Source of the DNA: Elusimicrobiota bacterium
GTDB taxonomy: Bacteria > Elusimicrobiota > Elusimicrobia > UBA1565 > UBA9628
Length of the DNA: 6,132 nucleotides
NCBI GenBank assembly: GCA_028869495.1
Contig: JAGWRY010000397.1
Coordinates: forward strand, 1-6,132
Reading direction: 5' to 3'
In this document: positions 1-5,047 of the stretch, in pieces
Layout of the letters: each line of letters starts with the position of its first letter
Position numbering within the stretch: the stretch's first letter is position 1
The notes under the pieces: model-generated
The model's input: only the letters and a program-made list of their open reading frames with translations
What the model was told of the DNA's origin: nothing
The model's database searches: none
Position numbers and translations under genes: made by a program

Positions 1-408
1 CGCGCACGACGCGCAGAGGCCGCGAAAGTGGACCGAATGCGCGGAGACCCGGAAGCCCGGGGTCCGCGGCGCGGGCAGGGCGTCGAGGCGCGGATCGAAG
101 AGGTCCTCGATCCGGCCGCAGCCGTCGCAGACCGCGTGGTGGTGCGTGCCGACGATCGCGTCGTAGCGCGCCTGGGCCGACGGCGAGTCCACTCGCGAGA
201 CGATCCCCAGCTCGTGCAGGGTCTGCAGGGTCTTGTAGACCGTCGCCAGCGACAGGCTCGGGTAGTCCCGGCGCAGGGAGTCGTGCAGGGCCTCGGCGCT
301 CGGGTGATCGCTGCGCCCCGACAGCTCCTCGTAGACGGCGAGGCGCTGATGGGTCAGCGGGACCCTCTTGGCCTTGAACAGGGCGCGGATCTCGTCGCGG
401 GTCTTCAT
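1..408 (-). CDS. perR: Fur-family peroxide-responsive repressor, PerR-like (3' end cut by window)
   Basis: A metal-dependent DNA-binding repressor of the Fur superfamily; 136 residues are visible and the gene runs off the left edge with probably only a few codons missing. The N-terminal winged helix carries a recognition region around residues 51-64 (SLATVYKTLQTL). Likely regulatory-metal ligands are H35 (in DHPSAE), D83 (in RYD), H89, H91 and D102. The structural zinc site is C94-x2-C97 and C132-x2-C135. Relative to Bacillus subtilis PerR these align with H37, D85, H91, H93 and D104. The Asp at the last position is the PerR-type residue, whereas Fur proteins usually have Glu there, so I favour a peroxide sensor that loses DNA binding when its iron-bound histidines are oxidised. 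It follows dps by 10 bases, and its ribosome binding site AAGGGG (414-419) touches the dps stop codon, which suggests one transcript and coupled translation. A Fur or other iron sensor is the main alternative. Confidence 0.9.
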   Translation of the reverse strand, partial: MKTRDEIRALFKAKRVPLTHQRLAVYEELSGRSDHPSAEALHDSLRRDYPSLSLATVYKTLQTLHELGIVSRVDSPSAQARYDAIVGTHHHAVCDGCGRIEDLFDPRLDALPAPRTPGFRVSAHSVHFRGLCASCA

Positions 409-413
409 CGCCA

Positions 414-419
414 CCCCTT
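414..419 (-). promoter_or_regulatory. Ribosome binding site of the PerR-like gene
   Basis: AAGGGG read on the minus strand, five bases before the ATG at 408. It begins inside the dps TAA stop codon (419-421), so ribosomes finishing dps end next to this site. This supports the chosen start and translational coupling of the two genes. Confidence 0.6.
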
Positions 420-889
420 TACGATAGGAAACTGCGGAGCATCCAGGCCATCTTCTCGTGCTCCTCCATCAGGCCGGTCAGGAAGTCGGCCGTGCCCTGG
501 TCGCCGAGGCCGGAGGCCGCGTCGACGTCCGCGCGCAGGGAGCGGATCAGGGCCTCGTGGTCGCGCAGGAGCTCGGCCAGCATCGGGCCTCCTTTGGCGG
601 CGCGCCCCGGGGCCTCCTTGAGGCGCGCGGCCTTCGCGAACTCGGCGAGGCTCCCGAGGGCGCGGCCCCCCAGGGCGCGCGAGCGCTCCGCGACGTCGTC
701 GACGAAGCCGTCGAGGGCCTCGTACTGCGCCTCGAAGAACTTGTGCAGGTCGTGGAACTGGGGACCCGTCACGTTCCAGTGGAAGTTGCGGGTCTTCGTG
801 TAGAGAAGGTACTCGTCGGCGAGGAGGGGGTCCAGCAGGGCCAGGACCTTGGCGCGGACCGGCTCCTTGAGTCCGAGATTGGCGTTCAT
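419..889 (-). CDS. dps: Dps-family DNA-protecting mini-ferritin
   Basis: A 156-residue protein of normal Dps length. The family forms hollow dodecamers in the cytoplasm that oxidise Fe(II), preferably with hydrogen peroxide, store the iron mineral and often bind the nucleoid. The signature NFHWNVTGPQFHDLHKFFE occupies residues 35-53. The intersubunit ferroxidase ligands keep the exact family spacing: H37, H49, E53, D64 and E68 match H51, H63, D67, D78 and E82 of E. coli Dps, with Glu in place of Asp at the third position. A second conserved helix near the C-terminus contains DFLTGLMEEHEKMAWML (residues 135-151). There is no signal peptide, and the short N-terminus (K8, R12, K14) gives only a modest basic tail, so DNA binding is uncertain. 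The ATG at 889 is fixed by a strong AAGGAGG five bases upstream. It is the first gene of a dps-perR operon with its own near-perfect promoter and a Fur-family operator, so induction by peroxide or metal limitation is expected. Confidence 0.96.
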   Translation of the reverse strand: MNANLGLKEPVRAKVLALLDPLLADEYLLYTKTRNFHWNVTGPQFHDLHKFFEAQYEALDGFVDDVAERSRALGGRALGSLAEFAKAARLKEAPGRAAKGGPMLAELLRDHEALIRSLRADVDAASGLGDQGTADFLTGLMEEHEKMAWMLRSFLS

Positions 890-894
890 CGCAT

Positions 895-901
895 CCTCCT
901 T
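895..901 (-). promoter_or_regulatory. Strong ribosome binding site of dps
   Basis: AAGGAGG on the minus strand, five bases before the ATG at 889. It is the only near-perfect Shine-Dalgarno sequence in the window and stands out because the other genes have weak ones. It suits a protein made in large amounts under stress. Confidence 0.85.
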
Positions 902-904
902 GTC

Positions 905-917
905 GATAATTATTATC
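905..917. promoter_or_regulatory. Fur/PerR-type operator, 6-1-6 inverted repeat, in the dps leader
   Basis: GATAAT-T-ATTATC is a perfect 6-1-6 inverted repeat in an otherwise GC-rich region. The half-site GATAAT and the 6-1-6 layout match the core of the classical Fur box and closely resemble the 7-1-7 PerR box (TTATAATNATTATAA). It covers roughly the first fourteen transcribed bases of dps, a position where a bound repressor would block transcription initiation. Because the operon's second gene encodes a PerR-like protein, autoregulation is the simplest reading. The binding protein is inferred. Confidence 0.75.
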
Positions 918-924
918 TGTTAGT

Positions 925-953
925 AATATAGCACTCGTGGGTCCGGCTGTCAA
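925..953 (-). promoter_or_regulatory. Sigma70-type promoter of the dps-perR operon
   Basis: On the minus strand TTGACA (948-953), a 17-base spacer, then TATATT (925-930). The -35 box is perfect and the -10 box has five of six consensus bases. Transcription should start near 918, giving a leader of about 30 bases that holds the operator and the strong ribosome binding site. It lies back to back with the promoter starting at 962; the two -35 boxes are eight bases apart. Confidence 0.88.
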
Positions 954-961
954 GCCCCGCG

Positions 962-990
962 TTGACGGCCGCCGCCGCGCCGCGTATAAT
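962..990 (+). promoter_or_regulatory. Sigma70-type promoter of the substrate-binding protein gene
   Basis: TTGACG (962-967), a 17-base all-G/C spacer, then TATAAT (985-990). Start of transcription is expected near 997, leaving about 23 bases before the ATG at 1020. It is divergent from the dps promoter. The Fur-type operator lies about 45 bases upstream of this -35 box, so direct repression from that site is not obvious. Confidence 0.85.
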
Positions 991-1019
991 CCGGGGCGAG
1001 GGCCGCTCCGCGCTTCTCG

Positions 1020-2543
1020 ATGCGAGCCAAAGCCTCTTCCGTCCTTCGCCGTCTGCCCGCCGTCCTGCTGGCCGTCATCGCGGCCGGCGGCGCGCGCTCC
1101 CTGCCGCCCGCGCCCCGGACGCTGCGGGTCTGCGACGACGTCTCGGACCCCGCGGGTCTCGACCCGCATTACAGCTTCGACGACAAGTCGGCCGACATCC
1201 TCGACCAGATCTACGAAGGCCTGGTCCGCATCGACGCGAACGGGAAGGTCGCCCCGGCGCTCGCCGCGGGGTGGCGCCGCGTCGACGACCGGAGCGTCCG
1301 GTTCTTCCTGCGCGCCGGCGTGCGCTTCCAGGACGGCGAGCCTTTCGACGCCGCGGCGGCCGCGGCCAGCCTCCGCCGCGAGTTCGCCGCCCCCGCGCCG
1401 CCGGCGGCCCTGTTCTCCGACGTCGTCGAGGCGCGCGCGGAGGGACGCTATGTCCTGCTGGTCCGGACGCGGGGCCCGGACGATCTTCTCCTGCGCCGCC
1501 TCGCGCAGTTCGCCCCGATCGTCCCGCCCTCCCTCTCGAGACGCAGCGGTCCGCTGCCGCCGGACGCCGCGCCCGTCGGCACCGGCCCCTACGAGTTCGT
1601 CCGCTGGATTCGCGGCCGGGAGATCGTCCTGGCGGCCAACCCCGGCTATTGGCGGGGCCGGGCGCCCTACGACCGCGTCGTCTTCAGATTCATCCGCGCC
1701 GGCAACCAGGTCCCCGCGCTGATCCGCGGAGACCTGGACCTGCTGACCGACGTCCCCGCGCCGCTGATCCGCTCCGTCGCGCGCGCGCCCGGGCTGAGGG
1801 TCCTGAAGGTCCGCTCCCTGCTGACGGACGCGTTCTGGTTCACGTCGCTGCGCGGCCCTCTGGAGGACGTCCGCGTCCGTCGCGCGCTGAACTACGCCGT
1901 CGACAAGTCCCGCCTGATCCGGGAGGCGTCCGGGGGAGACGGCGTCCCGATCGCGACGCTGAGCATGCCCGGCGAGTTCGGCCACGACGCCCGCCTCGCC
2001 CCTTATCCGTACGATCCCGCCCGGGCGCGGCGCCTCCTGCGCGACGCCGGCTACGCCCGCGGCTTCACGCTGCGCCTTCTCGCGGTCGCGCAGTCCGCGC
2101 GCGACGCCCGCGAGATCCAGGCGGACCTGCGCCGCGTCGGCGTCCGCCTCGAGACGACCGTCGTGCCCATCAGCGAGGGCTACCAGATCGCCGCCGAAGG
2201 CGCGCTGCGCCGCTACGACATCAACGCCAACGTCGCGCCCGACCCGATCGGCCACATGGGCTTTCTCGCGAGCGTCTGCTTCTCGAGCGCCTCGGCGCTG
2301 AGCGCGGGGGGCCTCCCCGGGTTCGACGCCCGCTACCGGCGGATGGAGGAGGCGCGCGGCGCCGCCTCCGAGCGGCGGCGCGCCGAGCGCCTCGACGACT
2401 GGATCTACCGGCAGGCTCCGGCGATCTTCACGTATCAGCGCGTGCGCGCGTACGGCCTGCGCCGCGGAGTGGCCTTCGCGCCCCGGCGCGACGGCATGCT
2501 GGTCCTCGCCGCGCGGAGGCCGGACGCCGGCGGCGCGCGCTAG
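1020..2543 (+). CDS. ABC transporter substrate-binding protein, family 5 (peptide/nickel/oligosaccharide type)
   Basis: A 507-residue secreted solute receptor of the DppA/OppA/NikA family (SBP_bac_5). Residues 1 to about 26 form a Sec signal peptide: basic MRAKASSVLRR, a hydrophobic core (residues 12-22), then GGARS. There is no lipobox cysteine, so a free periplasmic protein is likely. Family landmarks are LDPHYSFDD near 48-55, IYEGLVR (64-70), VGTGPY (186-191), NPGYW (207-211), the DVRVRRALNYAVDK block (283-296) and YDPARARRLLRDAGY (331-345). The only cysteines, C38 and C420, could form a disulfide. No permease or ATPase genes lie beside it, so it is an orphan receptor in this window, and the ligand cannot be read from sequence. 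No clear Shine-Dalgarno sequence precedes the ATG; the signal peptide supports this start. Its stop codon overlaps that of the convergent kinase gene. Confidence 0.93.
   Translation: MRAKASSVLRRLPAVLLAVIAAGGARSLPPAPRTLRVCDDVSDPAGLDPHYSFDDKSADILDQIYEGLVRIDANGKVAPALAAGWRRVDDRSVRFFLRAGVRFQDGEPFDAAAAAASLRREFAAPAPPAALFSDVVEARAEGRYVLLVRTRGPDDLLLRRLAQFAPIVPPSLSRRSGPLPPDAAPVGTGPYEFVRWIRGREIVLAANPGYWRGRAPYDRVVFRFIRAGNQVPALIRGDLDLLTDVPAPLIRSVARAPGLRVLKVRSLLTDAFWFTSLRGPLEDVRVRRALNYAVDKSRLIREASGGDGVPIATLSMPGEFGHDARLAPYPYDPARARRLLRDAGYARGFTLRLLAVAQSARDAREIQADLRRVGVRLETTVVPISEGYQIAAEGALRRYDINANVAPDPIGHMGFLASVCFSSASALSAGGLPGFDARYRRMEEARGAASERRRAERLDDWIYRQAPAIFTYQRVRAYGLRRGVAFAPRRDGMLVLAARRPDAGGAR
2540..2543. 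other. Interlocked stop codons of two convergent genes (CTAG)
   Basis: The self-complementary tetramer CTAG supplies the TAG stop of the substrate-binding protein on the plus strand (2541-2543) and the TAG stop of the histidine kinase on the minus strand (2540-2542). There is no intergenic space and no hairpin with a T-run, so transcripts from either side must read into the opposite gene unless Rho or another factor stops them. Confidence 0.9.
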
Positions 2544-3592
2544 ACCAGCGGGAGAGAGACGACGACGGACGTCCCCGCGCCGAGACGGCTGCGGACTTCG
2601 ACGCGGCCGCCGCGGCCCTCCGCGATCTCGCGCACGGTGGCCAGCCCCAGTCCCGAGCCCTCGCCGGGGCGCTTGGTCGTGAAGAACGGCTCGAAGACCC
2701 GCTCGAGCAGCTCGGGGGGGATTCCGACGCCGTCGTCTCGGACCTCCAACGAGGCGCGCTCCCCGAGGAGGGCGGTCTCGATCGTCAACCGCCCGCCCGC
2801 GACCATCGCGTCCCGGGCGTTCACGGCTAGGTTCAGCAGGATCTGCTCGGCGCGGACCTCGTCCAGCGGGACGCGCCCGAGGCGCTCGTCGAGCCGGACG
2901 TCGAGGACGACGTCGCGCCGCAGCAGACGTAGCAGGATGCTCTTCATCCGGCGGACGACGCCGTTGAGGTCGCAGGAGCCGCCGCCCTCCTCGCCGCAGC
3001 GCCCGAGCTCCGTCATCGCGCGCGCCAACTCTCCGGCGCATTCGACGGCCGCGCGCATCTCGTCGAGCTCCCGCAGGCGCGCGTCTGCGTCCGCGTGGTC
3101 GTCGCGGAGCATCGCGAGGCTCCCTTGGAGCAGGGTCAGCACGTTGTTGAAGTCGTGAGCCAGTCCCAGGGTCAGCCGTCCGAGTTGGCCCGTCTTTTGC
3201 TCGCGCAGCGCCCGTTCGCGCAGGCCGCGCTCCGCGGTGACGTCCCGCGCGGCCGCGACGAAGGCCTCGCGCGCGAAATCCGCCTTCAGCCGCCAATCCA
3301 GGAGCGCCGTCGCTCCGTCGCGGCGGCGGCAGCGGGATTCGATCCTCGCGCCCCCGCCGTCGGAGCGGGCCGCGGTCTCGAGCGCGGCCACGAGAGCGGC
3401 GCGGTCCTCCTCGACGACCAGCTCCAGCAGGCGCGTCCTCCTCAGCTCTTCCCGGCTCCAGCCGAGCGCGGCCTCCCAGGCCGGGTTCAGCGCCTCCAAG
3501 CTGCCGTCGAAACCGACGCGGCCGAGGAGCTCGGAACAGAGCTCCGCGGCGGCGGCAAGCGGGGGACGATCGTCCGGGGCGTGTCGCGGCAT
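2540..3592 (-). CDS. Soluble PAS-domain sensor histidine kinase
   Basis: A 350-residue kinase with no transmembrane segment or signal peptide, so it should sense a cytoplasmic cue. Residues about 14-120 form a PAS domain (the N-x-AWEAALGWSREEL region at 36-50, ending in the typical AARDVTAERGLRE at 114-126). The dimerisation and phosphoacceptor segment has LGLAHDFNN with H146, the subtype common in PAS-linked kinases. The catalytic domain shows the N box (NLAVNARDAM, N254 and N258), the G1 box DDGVGI (286-291), the F box FEPFFTTK (300-307) and the G2 box GSGLGLATV (312-320), all intact. It lies 51 bases downstream of the OmpR-type regulator on the same strand, so the two probably form an operon and a cognate pair. 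The ATG at 3592 has only a weak ribosome binding site, and no convincing separate promoter is seen. The signal is unknown. Confidence 0.94.
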   Translation of the reverse strand: MPRHAPDDRPPLAAAAELCSELLGRVGFDGSLEALNPAWEAALGWSREELRRTRLLELVVEEDRAALVAALETAARSDGGGARIESRCRRRDGATALLDWRLKADFAREAFVAAARDVTAERGLRERALREQKTGQLGRLTLGLAHDFNNVLTLLQGSLAMLRDDHADADARLRELDEMRAAVECAGELARAMTELGRCGEEGGGSCDLNGVVRRMKSILLRLLRRDVVLDVRLDERLGRVPLDEVRAEQILLNLAVNARDAMVAGGRLTIETALLGERASLEVRDDGVGIPPELLERVFEPFFTTKRPGEGSGLGLATVREIAEGRGGRVEVRSRLGAGTSVVVSLPLV

Positions 3593-3643
3593 GCCGCTTC
3601 AAGGATAGCGGGCGTTCATCAAAGCAGGCACAACGCGCGCGCG
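3593..3643 (-). other. Short gap between response regulator and kinase genes, no signal seen
   Basis: Fifty-one bases separate the regulator stop from the kinase start. I see no hairpin with a T-run and no well-spaced promoter boxes on the minus strand, which fits read-through from the regulator into the kinase gene. Confidence 0.5.
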
Positions 3644-4345
3644 CTAGGGCTCGAACAGATATCCGACGCCCTTTTGGACGCTCAGGCGTCCGCCCCAGCG
3701 CGCGCCGAGCTTGCGGCGCAGGGAAGAGATCGTCGCGTGCAGGACGTGCGCCCAGCCGTCCGACTCGTAGCCCCAGAGTTCCCTCCAGAGGAACTCGCGC
3801 GTGTGCAGGATGTTCGGGCGGTCGAGGAAGATCGTCAGCAGGGACATCTCCTTCGGCGTCAACGGAACGGGCCGGCCTCCGACGGTCAGGCGCCCCGCCG
3901 CGGCGTCGAGCTCGAGGCCGGGCCAGCGGCGCGCGACCGCGCGGTCGAGGGAGAGCGCGCGCCGTCGCGCGAGGCTGCGCAGGCGCGCGAGCAGGACGCG
4001 CGCGTCGAAGGGCTTGGCGAGGTAATCGTCGGCGCCGGCGTCGAGCGCGAGAACCGCGTCGGCGGGATCGGAGCGCGCGGTCACCATCAGCACCCCCAGG
4101 GTCCGCGTGCGCGGGTCGGCGCGCAGCGCGCGCACGAGCGTCGCGCCGGACAGGCCGGGCAGCGCCCAGTCCAGCACGACCAGGTCTCCGGGGGCGGCGC
4201 GCAGCGCGTCGAGGGCCTCCTCGCCGGCGGTGACGAGGCGCGCGTCGAACTCGTCGCGGTGCAGGCGCTCGAAGAAGTCCGCGTAGAAGCGGAACATCGC
4301 GCCGTCGTCCTCGACCGCCAGCACGCGCTGCCTTCTCGGGCTCAC
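3644..4345 (-). CDS. OmpR/PhoB-family response regulator
   Basis: A 233-residue two-component response regulator. The receiver domain covers about residues 7-122, with acidic pocket E12-D13, phosphoacceptor D59 (VVLDWALPG), T89 (MVTARSD) and K111 (YLAKPF), all expected for a phosphorylatable receiver. The OmpR-type winged helix covers about 133-233 and includes PLTPKEMSLL, the recognition region HVLHATISSLRRKLG and the closing GVGYLFEP. I chose the GTG at 4345 (VSPRRQRVLAVEDD); another in-frame GTG two codons upstream at 4351 is equally possible. Neither has a good Shine-Dalgarno sequence, but longer forms would add a non-homologous tail. It precedes the PAS kinase by 51 bases and is its likely partner. 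The gene is divergent from the HTH-receiver gene, with 93 bases between starts. Confidence 0.93.
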   Translation of the reverse strand: MSPRRQRVLAVEDDGAMFRFYADFFERLHRDEFDARLVTAGEEALDALRAAPGDLVVLDWALPGLSGATLVRALRADPRTRTLGVLMVTARSDPADAVLALDAGADDYLAKPFDARVLLARLRSLARRRALSLDRAVARRWPGLELDAAAGRLTVGGRPVPLTPKEMSLLTIFLDRPNILHTREFLWRELWGYESDGWAHVLHATISSLRRKLGARWGGRLSVQKGVGYLFEP

Positions 4346-4369
4346 GCGCACGATTCTACACAATTCGCG

Positions 4370-4398
4370 TTGACGCCGCGCGCGGAACGACGTATAAT
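4370..4398 (+). promoter_or_regulatory. Sigma70-type promoter of the HTH-receiver / TPP-enzyme operon
   Basis: TTGACG (4370-4375), 17 bases, then a perfect TATAAT (4393-4398). The spacer begins with the 10-base palindrome CCGCGCGCGG (4376-4385), which might be a binding site but could also be chance in GC-rich DNA. The expected transcription start is near 4405. The layout and the -35 sequence repeat those of the promoter at 962. Confidence 0.87.
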
Positions 4399-4404
4399 CG
4401 GAAA

Positions 4405-4446
4405 ATGAAGAAATTAAAGAATTCAGAGAATACGCGCAATGCCTGA
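4405..4446 (+). other. Possible 13-codon leader ORF overlapping the next gene's start
   Basis: ATG at 4405 lies at the predicted transcription start and opens a short frame, MKKLKNSENTRNA, ending in TGA at 4444-4446. That stop overlaps the first codons of the HTH-receiver gene (ATG at 4439) in another frame. If translated it would be leaderless and could couple to the next gene. Its codons are AT-rich (AAA, TTA, AAT, TCA), unlike every other gene here, so an untranslated AT-rich leader is at least as likely. Confidence 0.25.
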
Positions 4447-5026
4447 GCGCGCCTTCACGACCCACGACGTCGCGCGCCTGTGCGACGCGTCGCCGTCGAG
4501 CGTGGTCAACTGGATCAACGACGGACGGCTGAAGTCCTTCCACACGCCCGGCGGCCATCACCGCGTCTCGCGCGAGGACCTGATCGCCTTCATCCGCTCG
4601 CTGAAGATGCCGCTGCCGCCGGAGCTCAGCGCGCGACGGCGCGTGCTGGTCGTCGACGACGAGCCCGGGATGGCGCGCGCGATCGAGAAGGCCTATGCGC
4701 TGCGCGCCGACGAGTTCGAGGTCGAGACCTGCGGGGACGGCATCGACGCCCTGATCCGCATCGGCCGGCGCCCGCCGGATCTCGTGGTCCTGGACGTCGT
4801 CTTGCCGAAGATGGACGGCCTGCGCGTCTGCCGCGTGCTCAAGTCCAAGCCCGAGACGCGCGGCATTCGGATCGTCGCCATCAGCGGCAAGCGCCCCCCG
4901 TTCAGCGAGAAGCGGCTGGCCGAGACCGGGATCGACGCCTTCTACCGCAAGCCCGTCGACCTGATCGCGCTGCTCGAAACCTCCGTCCGCCTGCTGGGGC
5001 TGCCGCCGTCCCGGGCGACGCGCTGA
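4439..5026 (+). CDS. HTH (excisionase/MerR-like) plus receiver-domain regulator
   Basis: A 195-residue protein with reversed response-regulator order. Residues about 5-54 form an excisionase/BldC/MerR-type helix-turn-helix: FTTHDVARLCDASPSSVVNW for the two helices, then the wing DGRLKSFHTPGGHHRVSRED. A 12-residue linker (about 55-66) leads to a receiver domain at about 67-188 with D73-D74, phosphoacceptor D119 (LVVLDVVLPKMDG), S149 (VAISGK) and K171 (YRKPVD), so the phosphorylation site looks functional. It probably binds DNA in the cytoplasm in a phosphorylation-dependent way. No kinase is encoded on its own strand here; the divergent PAS kinase at 2540-3592 is a candidate donor. The ribosome binding site is weak (AGAGAA, 4425-4430). 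The next gene follows after 21 bases on the same strand, suggesting co-transcription. Target genes are unknown. Confidence 0.92.
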   Translation: MPERAFTTHDVARLCDASPSSVVNWINDGRLKSFHTPGGHHRVSREDLIAFIRSLKMPLPPELSARRRVLVVDDEPGMARAIEKAYALRADEFEVETCGDGIDALIRIGRRPPDLVVLDVVLPKMDGLRVCRVLKSKPETRGIRIVAISGKRPPFSEKRLAETGIDAFYRKPVDLIALLETSVRLLGLPPSRATR

Positions 5027-5047
5027 CCGAACGCCGGGAACCACGCG

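Noticed and set aside
458..931. A 157-codon plus-strand frame opposite dps
   Set aside because: It is antisense to a clear Dps with intact ferroxidase residues and reads out through the operator region; no ribosome binding site or family match.
2520..2580. Bidirectional terminator between the convergent genes
   Set aside because: The two genes overlap, and I see no GC-rich hairpin followed by a T-run on either strand.
962..2830. A 622-codon plus-strand frame overlapping the substrate-binding protein
   Set aside because: It is out of frame with the recognised transport protein, is Arg/Pro-rich and has no domain; it is a GC-rich shadow.
405..3602. A 1065-codon open frame on the minus strand spanning dps, the transport protein and the kinase
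   Set aside because: It overlaps well-supported genes in other frames on both strands, is made of Arg, Ala, Gly and Pro-rich low-complexity sequence, starts with TTG and matches no family. Long spurious frames are expected where the third codon position is nearly always G or C.
3599..3619. Six-codon frame MNARYP before the kinase gene
   Set aside because: Too short, with no ribosome binding site or regulatory hairpin beside it to support an attenuator.
4376..4385. CCGCGCGCGG palindrome in the promoter spacer as an operator
   Set aside because: Alternating CG palindromes are common by chance in this GC-rich sequence, and no second copy is associated with another promoter here; noted but not called.
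3095..4408. A 437-codon plus-strand frame antisense to the kinase and OmpR genes
   Set aside because: Both genes beneath it have complete catalytic and phosphorylation motifs, and the translated shadow shows only repetitive Arg/Ala/Gln-rich sequence.
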